Assembly (NCBI GenBank): GCA_003162555.1
Contig: PMNQ01000249.1
Location: forward strand, 17,164 to 27,087
DNA from: Gammaproteobacteria bacterium
GTDB lineage: Bacteria; Pseudomonadota; Gammaproteobacteria; Steroidobacterales; Steroidobacteraceae
Reading direction: 5' to 3'
Length of the DNA: 9,924 bases
In this document: one piece after another, positions 1-7,878 of the stretch
Layout: each line of letters starts with the position of its first letter
Position numbering within the stretch: position 1 is the first letter of the stretch
Program-made: the position numbers and the translations under genes
Notes under the pieces: model-generated
The model's database searches: none
Seen by the model: the letters and a program-made list of their open reading frames with translations, nothing else
Told to the model about the DNA's origin: nothing

Positions 1-1061
1 CCCGAGGCGCCGATCGGATGGCCGATGGCGATGGCGCCACCGTTGACGTTGATCTTTGCGGTATCCCAGCCCATTTCGCGGTTGACGCCGATCGCCTGGG
101 CCGCAAACGCCTCGTTGATCTCCATCAGGTCGAGGTCGGCATGCTTCCAGCCCGCCTTCTTCAGGCACAGCTGGCTTGCCGGCACCGGACCCATACCCAT
201 GATCTTCGGATCAACGCCCGCCGAGGAATAGGCCTTGATGCGCGCCAGCGGCTGCAACCCGAGTTCACGTGCGCGGCTCGCCGACATCATGACCACCGCG
301 GCCGCGCCATCGTTCAACCCCGAGGCATTGCCGGCCGTAACCGTGCCTTCCTTGCTGAAGGCGGGCCGGAGATCGGTCATGGCTTCGATGGTGGCGCCGA
401 GTCGGAGGTACTCATCGCTGTCGAAACGCGTCGTGCCTTTCTTGCTCACGATTTCGACCGGAACGATTTCATCCTTGAATCGCCCGGCCTTCTGCGCCGC
501 TTCGGCCTTGTGCTGGGATGCGACGGCGAACTCGTCCTGCTCGCGGCGCGAGATACCGAATTTCGCTGCCACATTCTCGGCGGTGGTGCCCATGTGGTAG
601 TTGTTGAAGGCGTCCCAGAGTCCGTCGACGATCATCGTGTCGACCAGCTTGGCGTCGCCCATGCGGAAACCGTCGCGCGAGCCGGGCAGCACGTGCGGCG
701 AGGCGCTCATGTTCTCCTGGCCACCGGCAATCACGATGTCGGCGTCGCCGCAGCGGATCGCCTGCGCCCCGAGGTGCGTGGCCTTGAGCCCGCTGCCGCA
801 GACCTTGCCGACGGTCATCGCCGGCACCATGTCGGGCAGCCCGCCTCGAAGCGCGGCCTGCCGCGCCGGATTCTGGCCGCAGCCCGCGGTCAGCACCTGG
901 CCCATCAGCACTTCCGAGACCTGCGCAGGCGCAATGCCGGTGCGCGCGATCAGCGCCCTGATGACCTGTGCGCCCAGCTCAACTGCGGGAACCTTGGCAA
1001 TGCTGCCGCCGAACTTGCCGACCGCGGTGCGCAGCGCGGCAACGATGACCACCTCTTCCAT
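1..1061 (-). CDS. Acetyl-CoA acetyltransferase (thiolase), C-terminus cut by window edge
   Basis: This is a biosynthetic-type (AtoB/PhaA-like) thiolase, which joins two acetyl-CoA into acetoacetyl-CoA or runs in reverse in the cytoplasm. The window holds 353 full codons of a family usually about 390 residues long. The nucleophilic cysteine is Cys88 in VCGSGLKA. The thiolase NEAFA motif begins at Asn316, and the catalytic histidine is His348 in GHPIGASG, where the window ends. The last segment with the second active-site cysteine (CxGxG) lies outside. The ATG at 1061 is preceded by GGAG with a 7-base spacer. It is the last visible gene of the minus-strand run, 53 bases after the hydroxy-acid oxidase stop; I see no convincing terminator in that gap, so co-transcription is likely. 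The family is certain. Whether its role is acetoacetyl-CoA formation or beta-ketoacyl-CoA cleavage is not decidable here. Confidence 0.93.
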   Translation of the reverse strand, partial: MEEVVIVAALRTAVGKFGGSIAKVPAVELGAQVIRALIARTGIAPAQVSEVLMGQVLTAGCGQNPARQAALRGGLPDMVPAMTVGKVCGSGLKATHLGAQAIRCGDADIVIAGGQENMSASPHVLPGSRDGFRMGDAKLVDTMIVDGLWDAFNNYHMGTTAENVAAKFGISRREQDEFAVASQHKAEAAQKAGRFKDEIVPVEIVSKKGTTRFDSDEYLRLGATIEAMTDLRPAFSKEGTVTAGNASGLNDGAAAVVMMSASRARELGLQPLARIKAYSSAGVDPKIMGMGPVPASQLCLKKAGWKHADLDLMEINEAFAAQAIGVNREMGWDTAKINVNGGAIAIGHPIGAS

Positions 1062-1068
1062 GCCGATA

Positions 1069-1072
1069 CTCC
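1069..1072 (-). promoter_or_regulatory. Ribosome binding site of the thiolase gene
   Basis: The minus strand reads GGAG followed by a 7-base spacer and the ATG at 1061. This supports that start and shows that the thiolase can be translated independently, unlike the upstream genes that begin inside their neighbours. Confidence 0.6.
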
Positions 1073-1114
1073 AGCCCCGTTGGGATCAGCTCATTCTACT
1101 AGTGTGAACGGGCC

Positions 1115-2251
1115 CTAGTCCCACAACAGCTCGCCGTTCACTTTTTTCACGTCGGTCGCGCCGGTCAGCGCCATGGTGACCTCCAGTTCGCGGCGCAGGA
1201 TCGACAGCGCCCGGGTCACGCCGCCCTGGCCCTCGGCAGCCAGCGCGTACAGAAAGGCCTTGCCAATGAGGCAGCCGCGGGCGCCGAACGCGAGTGCCTT
1301 AAGTATGTCCTGGCCGCTCATGACGCCGCCGTCGAACAGCACTTCGCAGCGCCCTGCGAGCGAGTCGACCACACGCGGGAGCGCCGCGATCGTCGAGGGT
1401 GCGCCGTCCAGTTGCCGGCCGCCGTGATTGGAGACGACGATGGCATCGGCACCGCAGTCGAGGGCATGACGCGCATCGTCCGGATCGAGCACGCCCTTGA
1501 GCACCAGTTTGCCGGGCCACTGCGAGCGCACCCAGGCGACATCCTTCCAGGTCACGCTGGGATCGAACTGCTCGCTGATCCATGTCGAGACGTTGCGGGC
1601 GCCCTGCGAGTTGGGAAGCCGGCCGACGATGTTGCCGAAGTTGCGCCGCTTGCCGCGAAGCATGCCGTAAACCCAGGCCGGCTTGCTTGCGATATCGATG
1701 GCGTTGCGCAGCGTCAGGCGCGGCGGCACCGCCAGCCCGTTCTTGGCATCGCGCCGCCGCTCGCCCTGCACCTGCAGGTCGAGTGTCATCACCAGCACCG
1801 GGCATTGCGCGGCGCTCGCGCGGCCGATCAGGTCCGCGTTGAAACCGCGATCGCGCATCAGGTAGAGCTGGAACCAGAACGGCGCCGCGCTCGCAGCGCG
1901 TACATCTTCAATGGAACCGATCGACACCGTGCTGAGGCAAAAAGGAATACCCGCGGCCGCGGCGGCGCGCGCACCGCAGATCTCGCCGTCGCGATGGAAC
2001 AGGCCGGTCAGGCCAGTGGGCGCGATGCCCAGCGGCATGGCACTGGCCTGGCCGGCCAGCGTGGTCGCGGTCGAGATTTTCGAGACATCGACCATGACAC
2101 GCTGTCGCAATCGCACCGCATCCAGATCGCTCCGGTTGCGGCGCAGAGTCAGGCCGTCATAGGAACCGCAATCGACGTAGTCGAACAGCGCGCGCGGCAC
2201 ACGCCGGCGCGCCACATCGCGCAGATCCGCAATGCTGTTGAGTACCTTCAT
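1115..2251 (-). CDS. FMN-dependent alpha-hydroxy-acid oxidizing protein (LldD/glycolate-oxidase family)
   Basis: The enzyme oxidises an (S)-2-hydroxy acid to a 2-oxo acid with FMN. The 378 residues fit the family (about 350-400) and cover the TIM barrel. Visible landmarks are Tyr25 near the N-terminus, the APTG flavin loop (77-80), FQLY (127-130), TLD (156-158), Arg165 in the LldD-like GERRRDAKNG stretch, Lys252, and the active-site signature SNHGGRQLD (274-282) with catalytic His276 and Arg279. Two FMN-phosphate arginines of glycolate oxidase are replaced: DGGVR is DGGVM (Met311) and IGR is IGK (Lys331). The ATG overlaps the stop of the FAH gene by 4 bases (ATGA), so translation is probably coupled. 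There is no signal peptide. Lactate, glycolate, mandelate and longer hydroxy acids are all possible substrates; malate synthase in the same operon makes glycolate attractive, but this is inference. Confidence 0.9.
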   Translation of the reverse strand: MKVLNSIADLRDVARRRVPRALFDYVDCGSYDGLTLRRNRSDLDAVRLRQRVMVDVSKISTATTLAGQASAMPLGIAPTGLTGLFHRDGEICGARAAAAAGIPFCLSTVSIGSIEDVRAASAAPFWFQLYLMRDRGFNADLIGRASAAQCPVLVMTLDLQVQGERRRDAKNGLAVPPRLTLRNAIDIASKPAWVYGMLRGKRRNFGNIVGRLPNSQGARNVSTWISEQFDPSVTWKDVAWVRSQWPGKLVLKGVLDPDDARHALDCGADAIVVSNHGGRQLDGAPSTIAALPRVVDSLAGRCEVLFDGGVMSGQDILKALAFGARGCLIGKAFLYALAAEGQGGVTRALSILRRELEVTMALTGATDVKKVNGELLWD

Positions 2252-3162
2252 GGGCGCGAGACCTCGACGATGCGGTTGCGCAGTTCGCCGATGCGATCGA
2301 TGCGCGCCACGACCAGGTCGCCGCCCTTGAGTGCCTGCGGCGGATTCATCGCAAAGCCAACGCCGCTGGGCGTGCCAGTCGAGATGATGTCACCCGGTTC
2401 GAGCGTCAATCCCGCCGACAGCGAGGCGATGATCGCCGGGATATCGAAAATCATCTGCGCCACGCGCCCGCGCTGGCGTTCTTCGCCGTTGACGCTGAGC
2501 GAAAGTTCGAGCGTGGTCGGATCGCCGATCTCGGCGCGATCGACGATGCATGGGCCCAGCGGACAACTGCCGTCGAGCGACTTGCCCTTGAACCACTGCT
2601 CATGGCGGCGCTGCAGATCGCGCGCCGTGAAATCATTGGCCACGGTGTAGCCGAACACGTGTTCGAGGGCGCTGGCCGGAGGGATGTCGCGTCCGCCGCG
2701 CCCGATGACCACGGCGAGTTCCACTTCGTAGTCAAACAGCTGCGTAAGCCGCGAATCCAGCCGCACGTCACCTTCGGGACTGTTCACGGCGCCGGTAGCC
2801 TTGGTAAAGAACTGCGGCACCTCCGGGAGTCTGGTCTCCCGGCCGGCCACCGCGTAACCTTCCTTGATGTGATCGAGGTAGTTGCGGCCTACACAAAACA
2901 CATTTCGCACTGGCACAGGGATAGGCGCAAGTAGCCTGAGCGGCGCGGCGTCGAGCCACGCGTCGGTGAGTTCGCTGCTGCGCGCCTCGATGCGCTGCAG
3001 TGCCGCCTGCGTCGCCTCGCCGCCGCGGATAATGGACAGCATGCTGCCCAGGTCGGCCGCCTCATTGAGCCGGCGCCCGGCCGCCGCCAGGTCCAGCACC
3101 TGTCCATCGCGCCACAACCCGGTCAGGGTGCGCGCACCGTCGCTGCAACTCACTAGTCTCAT
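2248..3162 (-). CDS. Fumarylacetoacetate hydrolase (FAH) family protein
   Basis: This 304-residue protein belongs to the FAH/FAHD1/5-oxopent-3-ene decarboxylase superfamily, metal enzymes that cleave C-C bonds of acylpyruvates or decarboxylate oxo acids. A divergent N-terminal part (1-80) precedes the catalytic domain. That domain shows VGRNYLDHIKE with His98, metal ligands Glu146 and Glu148 in DYEVELAVVIG, Asp177 in NDFTARD, Lys194 in KGKSLDG, and the STGTPSGVG loop (261-269). The ATG at 3162 lies 6 bases after the matB stop, with GGAG about 10 bases upstream inside the matB end. The last 4 bases overlap the oxidase start. Substrate assignment within this superfamily is unreliable: acylpyruvase, fumarylpyruvate hydrolase and oxaloacetate decarboxylase are all possible. 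With an oxidase next door that can make 2-oxo acids, a 2,4-dioxo acid is a reasonable guess. Confidence 0.9.
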   Translation of the reverse strand: MRLVSCSDGARTLTGLWRDGQVLDLAAAGRRLNEAADLGSMLSIIRGGEATQAALQRIEARSSELTDAWLDAAPLRLLAPIPVPVRNVFCVGRNYLDHIKEGYAVAGRETRLPEVPQFFTKATGAVNSPEGDVRLDSRLTQLFDYEVELAVVIGRGGRDIPPASALEHVFGYTVANDFTARDLQRRHEQWFKGKSLDGSCPLGPCIVDRAEIGDPTTLELSLSVNGEERQRGRVAQMIFDIPAIIASLSAGLTLEPGDIISTGTPSGVGFAMNPPQALKGGDLVVARIDRIGELRNRIVEVSRP

Positions 3163-3168
3163 GTTCGC

Positions 3169-4707
3169 CTAACTCCGTAACGTGGCGGCGCCGCGCGCCG
3201 CCTGGTAGAGATCCGCATATTGCCCGCGCAGCACACTCTTCTGCACCTTTCCCATGGCGTTACGGGGCAGTTCGCTGGCGAACAGCACCTGCTTCGGGCA
3301 TTTGTAGCCGGCGAGCCGCTGTTTGAGCTGCGCGATGACTGACTCGGCCGACAGCGGCACGCGTGCCACCACCACGGCCGTCACGCCCTCGCCAAAGTCG
3401 GGATGCGGCACGCCAAACACCGCTGATTCCACCACGCCGGGGATTGCATCGATCTCGCCCTCGACCTCGCGCGGGTAGACGTTGAAGCCGCCGCTGATCA
3501 CCAGATCCTTGCTGCGGCCGACAATGTGCAGGTAACCGCGTTCGTCAATCAGGCCAAGATCACCGCTGACGAAGTAGCCGTCGGCTCGAAATTCGGCCTG
3601 CGTCCGATCAGGCTTGCGCCAGTACCCCGCAAACACATTGGGCCCCTTGATCTCGATCATGCCGACCGCGCCGGCCGGGAGCGGTACGCCACTGTCGGGG
3701 TCGGTCACGCGCACCGACACACCTGGCAGCGGCTGACCGACGGTGCCGGGCACGCGTTCGCCGCCATAGGGGTTGGATGTGTTGACGCCGGTCTCGCTCA
3801 TGCCGTAGCGCTCGAGCAGCGAGTGGCCGGTGCGCTCCAACCACTCGCGATGCGTGTCAGCCAGGAGCGGCGCCGAACCGGAAATGAACAGGCGCACCGG
3901 CGCCGTGAGTTCGCGATTGACGCGCCGGTCCTGCAGCAGGCGCAGGTAGTGCGTCGGCACGCCCATATACACGGTGGCCGCCGGCAGGTTGGCCACGATC
4001 GCATCCGTATCGAAGGCCGGCAACAGCAGCAGCGAAGCGCCGGCCGCGAGCGTGACATTCACCGCCACGAACAGGCCGTGGATGTGAAACAGCGGCAACG
4101 CGTGCAACAGCACGTCCTGCGCGGTGAAGCGCCAGCAGGCCTTGAGACCGAAGGCGTTGGTGGCCAGATTCCCGTGCGTCAACATCGCGCCCTTGGCGCG
4201 CCCGGTGGTGCCCGAGGTGTAGATGATCGCAGCGAGATCGGCACTGTCGCATTCGACAGTTGGGCACAGCGCATCGCCCTGATCGGCGCGCGAGGCCAGC
4301 GAACCGCCCGACTCCGCGCCGCCCAGCGTCACGACATGTGCCACCCCGAGTTTGCGCGCCACCGGCAGGATCGCGGCGAGCCTGCCTGGCGCACAGACGA
4401 CGATGCGCGGCTGCGCGTCGCCGATGTAGTACTCGAGTTCTGCAATCGTGTAAGCCGTATTGAGCGGCACGAACACGGCGCCCGCCCGCAGGCAGCCCAG
4501 ATACAGCATGATCATCTCGGCGCTCTTGTCCGCCTGCACCAGCACCCGGTCGCCCGGCGTCAGGCCAAGATCCAGCAGCGCGTTCGCGTACTGCGCGCTG
4601 CGCGCGCGCAGCGCGGCGTAACTGATCAGTCCGCTGCCCGCCTGCCTGGCAAAGGGACGCGCGGCATCAGCTTGCGCGCACAAACGCTCGTAGAGATTGC
4701 CGTTCAC
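3169..4707 (-). CDS. matB: Malonyl-CoA synthetase (MatB-type acyl-CoA ligase)
   Basis: This cytoplasmic ANL-superfamily ligase converts malonate (often also methylmalonate), ATP and CoA to malonyl-CoA, AMP and pyrophosphate. From the GTG at 4707 it has 512 residues, the usual MatB size. Motifs in order are the P-loop [11 protein letters not shown] (163-173), SGSAPL (276-281), YGMSET (301-306), NTSNPY (309-314), SGDLG (381-385), [11 protein letters not shown] (397-407) and the C-terminal [10 protein letters not shown] (481-490) with catalytic Lys487. The NTSNPY stretch after the YGMSET box is characteristic of MatB proteins as I know them and separates this enzyme from acetyl-CoA or fatty-acyl-CoA ligases. 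The GTG overlaps the malate synthase stop as GTGA. A longer open frame back to 4818 exists, but those 37 residues are arginine-rich and lie over the glcB end, so they were dropped. No malonyl-CoA decarboxylase or malonate transporter is visible nearby. Confidence 0.9.
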   Translation of the reverse strand: MNGNLYERLCAQADAARPFARQAGSGLISYAALRARSAQYANALLDLGLTPGDRVLVQADKSAEMIMLYLGCLRAGAVFVPLNTAYTIAELEYYIGDAQPRIVVCAPGRLAAILPVARKLGVAHVVTLGGAESGGSLASRADQGDALCPTVECDSADLAAIIYTSGTTGRAKGAMLTHGNLATNAFGLKACWRFTAQDVLLHALPLFHIHGLFVAVNVTLAAGASLLLLPAFDTDAIVANLPAATVYMGVPTHYLRLLQDRRVNRELTAPVRLFISGSAPLLADTHREWLERTGHSLLERYGMSETGVNTSNPYGGERVPGTVGQPLPGVSVRVTDPDSGVPLPAGAVGMIEIKGPNVFAGYWRKPDRTQAEFRADGYFVSGDLGLIDERGYLHIVGRSKDLVISGGFNVYPREVEGEIDAIPGVVESAVFGVPHPDFGEGVTAVVVARVPLSAESVIAQLKQRLAGYKCPKQVLFASELPRNAMGKVQKSVLRGQYADLYQAARGAATLRS

Positions 4708-6890
4708 TTTACCGGGGTGACTCCTGCTGCGCGCAGCTTGGCCTCGCGGCGTCGTGCCTGCAGCACCCACTCGGTGTAACCATTGGGCTGTGCACGTCCC
4801 TTGAACACAAGTTCGCAAGCGGCCTGAAAGGCCAGGCTCCGGCCGAACTCCGGCGCCATCGGCCGGTAGCCCGGCTCGCCCTCATTTTGCCTGTCGACGA
4901 CGGCGGCCATGCGACGCAGCGCGTCGAGCGCCTGCTCGTGCGTGCACACGTTGTGCAGCAGCCAGTTGGCGATGTGCTGGCTTGAAATGCGCAAGGTGGC
5001 GCGGTCTTCCATCAAGCCCACATTGTGGATGTCCGGAACCTTCGAGCAGCCGACGCCCATTTCAATCCAGCGCACGACGTAACCCAGGATCCCCTGCGCG
5101 TTGTTGGACAGTTCGGCGTCGATGTCCGCGCCGCTCCAGGCGCGTGCTGGCGCGAGCGGTGGCGTCAGCAGCTCGCGCAGTGCCGCGCGCGGCCTGCTGC
5201 GCAACGTGTGCTGGACAGCGGCTACGTCGACGGCGTGATAGTGCAACGCATGCAGCGTCGCGGCGGTTGGTGACGGCACCCAGGCCGTGCTCGCCCCGGC
5301 GCGCGGATGCCCGATCTTGGAGCGCAACATGTCGGCCATGCGATCCGGCATCGCCCACATGCCCTTGCCGATCTGCGCTCGCCCGGCCAGCCCGCAGCGC
5401 AGGCCGACGTCGACATTCGCGCGCTCGTAGGCGTCGAGCCAGACTGCAGTGCGGATATCGCCCTTGCGCAGCATGGCGCCTGCAACCATTGAGGTGTGCA
5501 GCTCGTCGCCGGTACGGTCGAGAAAACCAGTATTGATGAACACCAGGCGCTCGCGCGCGGCGCGGATGCACTCCACGAGATTGAGCGTCGTGCGCCGCTC
5601 CTCGTCCATGATGCCCATCTTGAGCGTGTTGCGTTCGAGCCCGAGCAGATCTTCGACGCGATCGAACAGCCGCACGGCCAGCGCCACTTCCTCTGGACCG
5701 TGCAGTTTCGGCTTGACGATATAGATCGAACCGCTGCGGCTGTTGTGCGTGCCGTCACCGGCGCGCAAATCGTGCACGCCGATCAGCGCACAGATGACCG
5801 CATCGAGCATCGTCTCCGGCACGGCCTGGCCATCGACACGCACCATGTCGCTCATCATGTGGTGGCCAACGTTGCGCACCAGCAGCAGGCTCCGGCCAGC
5901 GAGCCGTAATTCGCTGCCGTCCGGCGCCGTGTAGGTGCGGTCGGGATTCAGACGGCGCGTGACCTGGCTGCCGCCCTTGGGGAAATTCGCGGCGAGCGTG
6001 CCGCGCATCAGACCCAGCCAGTTGCGATAGGCCGCGACTTTGTCGGAGGCGTCAACCGCGGCTACGGAATCTTCCAGATCCTGGATCGTCGTGAGCGCCG
6101 CTTCCAGCACCAGGTCGCTGACTCCTGCGGCATCGTTGCGTCCGATCGCGTGCGCCCGATCGATGTGTATCTCGAGGTGCAGGCCATGGTGACGCAGCAG
6201 CACGACCGTAGGCTGCGCAGCGACGCCCTGGAATCCCGCGAACGCCGCTGGCTGCTGCAGCGATACGCCGGCGCCGCCGACGGACACGAGCAACGCTCCG
6301 TCCGCGATGCGATAACCCGTCGCGTCCCGATGCGAACCAATAGTCAGCGGAAAATACTGATCGAGCAGCTCGCGCCCGTAGTCGACGACGCGCCGGCCAC
6401 GCACCTCGTTGTAACCCTCGGCGCGCGCGGCGCCGTCCGAATCCGGGATTGCATCGGTCCCGTAGAGGGCGTCGTACAGGCTGCCCCAGCGCGCGTTGGC
6501 GGCGTTGAGCGCGTAGCGCGCGTTGCTGACCGGCACCACCAGCTGCGGGCCGGCGAGCGTGGCGATTTCCGCGTCAACGTTCTCTGTGGTGATCGAGAAT
6601 TCCGGGCCTTCGGCGATAAGGTAGCCAATCTCGCGCAAAAACGCCTCGTAGTGGTCACCGAGACCCGCGGCTCCCGGATGCCGGCCATGCCAGCTATCAA
6701 GGCGTGCCTGGAAGGCATCGCGCTTTGCGAGCAGCGCGGCATTGACCGGTGCCAATTCGCGCAATATCGCCGCCAGTCCATTCCAGAAGTGCACGGGCGC
6801 GATGCCGGTGCCGGGCATGGCCTCCTCTTCGATGAATGCCAGAAGCTGCGGATCGATCTCGATCCCGTCCGCACCGCGCACCGCGCTCAC
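4704..6890 (-). CDS. glcB: Malate synthase G
   Basis: Malate synthase G condenses glyoxylate with acetyl-CoA to give malate, feeding glyoxylate from glycolate and similar compounds into the TCA cycle. From the GTG at 6890 it has 728 residues against 723 for the E. coli enzyme, with collinear similarity throughout. Active-site residues are present: Arg339 in LVRNVGH (E. coli Arg338), the MDEERR acidic pair (429-430), Asp458 in FLDRTGDE and Asp629 in [14 protein letters not shown] (E. coli Asp631, the catalytic base). Cys615 (E. coli Cys617) is kept, but the position of E. coli Cys688 is Leu686. The GTG overlaps the stop of the GNAT gene as GTGA and has no good Shine-Dalgarno sequence, so coupled translation is likely. 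An upstream start at 6953 would run deep into the GNAT gene. No glcDEF glycolate oxidase subunits lie here; the FMN oxidase three genes downstream could supply glyoxylate. Confidence 0.95.
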   Translation of the reverse strand: MSAVRGADGIEIDPQLLAFIEEEAMPGTGIAPVHFWNGLAAILRELAPVNAALLAKRDAFQARLDSWHGRHPGAAGLGDHYEAFLREIGYLIAEGPEFSITTENVDAEIATLAGPQLVVPVSNARYALNAANARWGSLYDALYGTDAIPDSDGAARAEGYNEVRGRRVVDYGRELLDQYFPLTIGSHRDATGYRIADGALLVSVGGAGVSLQQPAAFAGFQGVAAQPTVVLLRHHGLHLEIHIDRAHAIGRNDAAGVSDLVLEAALTTIQDLEDSVAAVDASDKVAAYRNWLGLMRGTLAANFPKGGSQVTRRLNPDRTYTAPDGSELRLAGRSLLLVRNVGHHMMSDMVRVDGQAVPETMLDAVICALIGVHDLRAGDGTHNSRSGSIYIVKPKLHGPEEVALAVRLFDRVEDLLGLERNTLKMGIMDEERRTTLNLVECIRAARERLVFINTGFLDRTGDELHTSMVAGAMLRKGDIRTAVWLDAYERANVDVGLRCGLAGRAQIGKGMWAMPDRMADMLRSKIGHPRAGASTAWVPSPTAATLHALHYHAVDVAAVQHTLRSRPRAALRELLTPPLAPARAWSGADIDAELSNNAQGILGYVVRWIEMGVGCSKVPDIHNVGLMEDRATLRISSQHIANWLLHNVCTHEQALDALRRMAAVVDRQNEGEPGYRPMAPEFGRSLAFQAACELVFKGRAQPNGYTEWVLQARRREAKLRAAGVTPVK

Positions 6891-7168
6891 GGCGCGCGCA
6901 CCAGATCGGCGAATTCCTGGTGGCGATCGACAAAGCTGCGCACGTACGGACACGCCGGCACGATGGTCTCGCCGCGACTGCGGATCAGCTCGAGCGTTTC
7001 CCGCACCAGGCGTGCACCGAAACCGCCTCCGCGGAGCGAGGCGGGCACTTCGGCATGCACGAGGATCAGCGTGGAACCCGAACGGCGGTAATCCACGAAT
7101 GCGGTGCCGCCCGGCTCCGCGAGTTCGAAGCGATGATTCGCCGTATTGTCGACCAGGGTTCCGGGCAC
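6887..7168 (-). CDS. Small GNAT-family N-acetyltransferase (YjdJ type)
   Basis: This 93-residue protein is a minimal GCN5-related acetyltransferase domain of the YjdJ/YidJ class (PF14542-like). It shows the beta strand LILVHAEVP (34-42), the acetyl-CoA pyrophosphate loop [11 protein letters not shown] (45-55), and the late signature [21 protein letters not shown] (70-90), which is typical of this class. These are single-domain cytoplasmic proteins that bind acetyl-CoA; their targets are mostly unknown. The GTG at 7168 was chosen because a strong AGGAGGG lies just upstream on the minus strand. The frame stays open to 7435, but that part is low-complexity antisense to modB. It is the first gene of the operon and its stop overlaps the glcB start by 4 bases. 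It could act on a neighbouring enzyme, or simply be a passenger. Confidence 0.85.
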   Translation of the reverse strand: MPGTLVDNTANHRFELAEPGGTAFVDYRRSGSTLILVHAEVPASLRGGGFGARLVRETLELIRSRGETIVPACPYVRSFVDRHQEFADLVRAP

Positions 7169-7192
7169 TATCCCTCCTGTAAGATGACCCGC
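7169..7192. other. Minimal divergent intergenic region between the GNAT-led operon and modBC
   Basis: Only 24 bases (15 if modB starts at the alternative ATG at 7184) separate the minus-strand GTG from the plus-strand modB start. The space holds the GNAT Shine-Dalgarno and little else. Promoters for either direction must lie inside the opposite coding region or start transcripts with almost no leader. A TAAGAT hexamer at 7180-7185 resembles a -10 box, but I see no -35 at a proper distance. Confidence 0.5.
7172..7178 (-). promoter_or_regulatory. Strong Shine-Dalgarno of the GNAT gene, fixing its GTG start
   Basis: The minus strand reads AGGAGGG, then 3 bases, then the GTG at 7168; counted from AGGAG the spacer is 5 bases. 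It is the best ribosome binding site in the operon and sits at its head. It lies within the 24 bases between the two divergent genes. Confidence 0.6.
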
Positions 7193-7876
7193 ATGAGCGA
7201 CGCGGAAATCGAAGCTCTCGCCTTGAGCCTGCAGGTGGCCCTGCGCAGCGTGCTTTGCAGCCTGCCGCTGGCCATTGCGGTGGCGTGGTTGCTGACGCGC
7301 CGGCGGTTTTCGGGACGGGCGCTGCTCGACGCTTTCGTCCACCTGCCGATGGTACTGCCCCCGGTCATGATCGGCTACGTCCTGCTGCTGCTGTTTGGCG
7401 TGCGCGGGCCGATCGGTCACTGGCTGAATGTGCATCTGGGTATCCGCCTGGCTTTCACGACCGCCGGCGCGGCTCTGGCCACGGCTGTGATGGCATTCCC
7501 GCTGATGGTGCGTTCGATCCGGCTCGCGCTCGAGAACGTCGATCGCGGGCTCGAGGATGCGGCGCGCAATCTGGGCGCGGGCGCCGTCGATCGCTTTGTG
7601 AGCGTCACACTGCCGTTGATGGCGCCAGGAATCCTGGCGGGCGCCGTGACCGCTTTCGTCGCCAGCCTGGGCGAATTTGGCGCGGTCATCACGTTTGCCG
7701 GCAACGTGCCCGGCGAAACGCGCACCTTGCCGATCGCGCTCTACTCGGCGCTGCAGACGCCGGATGGCGGCAACGAAGCAGCGCGCATCGCGCTGCTCAG
7801 TTTCACGCTGGGGCTGGCCGGCCTGTTCGCCTCCGAGTTGCTGGCGCGCAGGCTGCGCCGGCGCGTGGGACGCTGA
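7193..7876 (+). CDS. modB: Molybdate ABC transporter permease ModB
   Basis: ModB is the inner-membrane channel subunit of the molybdate (possibly tungstate) importer and pairs with ModC. From the ATG at 7193 it has 227 residues (E. coli ModB has 229). It is strongly hydrophobic, with likely membrane helices near 12-35, 48-72, 88-106, 140-165 and 198-218. Family blocks are [13 protein letters not shown] (50-62), [14 protein letters not shown] (101-114), the EAA-type ATPase-coupling loop (about 120-146, [10 protein letters not shown] then LPL) and the ModB-typical [11 protein letters not shown] (158-168) and [10 protein letters not shown] (171-180). An in-frame ATG at 7184 would add three residues; neither start has a clear Shine-Dalgarno. 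modC follows after 2 bases. The binding-protein gene modA, which normally precedes modB, is absent; the upstream gene is a divergent acetyltransferase. Confidence 0.92.
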   Translation: MSDAEIEALALSLQVALRSVLCSLPLAIAVAWLLTRRRFSGRALLDAFVHLPMVLPPVMIGYVLLLLFGVRGPIGHWLNVHLGIRLAFTTAGAALATAVMAFPLMVRSIRLALENVDRGLEDAARNLGAGAVDRFVSVTLPLMAPGILAGAVTAFVASLGEFGAVITFAGNVPGETRTLPIALYSALQTPDGGNEAARIALLSFTLGLAGLFASELLARRLRRRVGR

Positions 7877-7878
7877 CC

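Larger units (their letters stand above)
1..7168 (-). other. Putative six-gene operon: GNAT, glcB, matB, FAH, hydroxy-acid oxidase, thiolase
   Basis: All six genes share the strand. Junctions in order are a 4-base overlap (GNAT/glcB), a 4-base overlap (glcB/matB), a 6-base gap (matB/FAH), a 4-base overlap (FAH/oxidase) and a 53-base gap (oxidase/thiolase). I saw no convincing terminator inside. The operon begins at the divergent junction at about 7168 and may continue past the left edge. Co-transcription is inferred from spacing. Confidence 0.75.

Noticed and set aside
1093..1098. TAGAAT on the minus strand in the oxidase-thiolase gap, five of six matches to a -10 box
   Set aside because: No -35-like hexamer at 16-18 bases; the closest (TTGTGG) is 22 bases away. 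An internal thiolase promoter is possible but not supported.
1075..1114. Possible terminator hairpin in the 53-base gap before the thiolase (CCCGTT and AACGGG arms)
   Set aside because: Short arms, a loop of about 25 bases and no T-run on the transcribed strand.
18..1118. A long plus-strand open frame (366 codons) opposite the thiolase
   Set aside because: It is a GC-driven shadow. Its product is Arg/His/Ala-rich with no recognisable domain, while the minus strand encodes a complete thiolase signature set over the same bases.
1412..2650. A 412-codon plus-strand open frame spanning the oxidase and FAH genes
   Set aside because: It crosses two well-supported minus-strand genes, has no ribosome binding site and no family-like motif.
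3526..4779. A 417-codon plus-strand open frame opposite matB
   Set aside because: Low-complexity His/Arg/Gln-rich product, antisense to a gene with all ligase motifs intact.
7169..7435. N-terminal extension of the GNAT gene up to an ATG at 7435
   Set aside because: The added 89 residues are antisense to modB and Gln/His/Arg-rich; the GTG at 7168 has a strong Shine-Dalgarno and gives a protein of normal family length.
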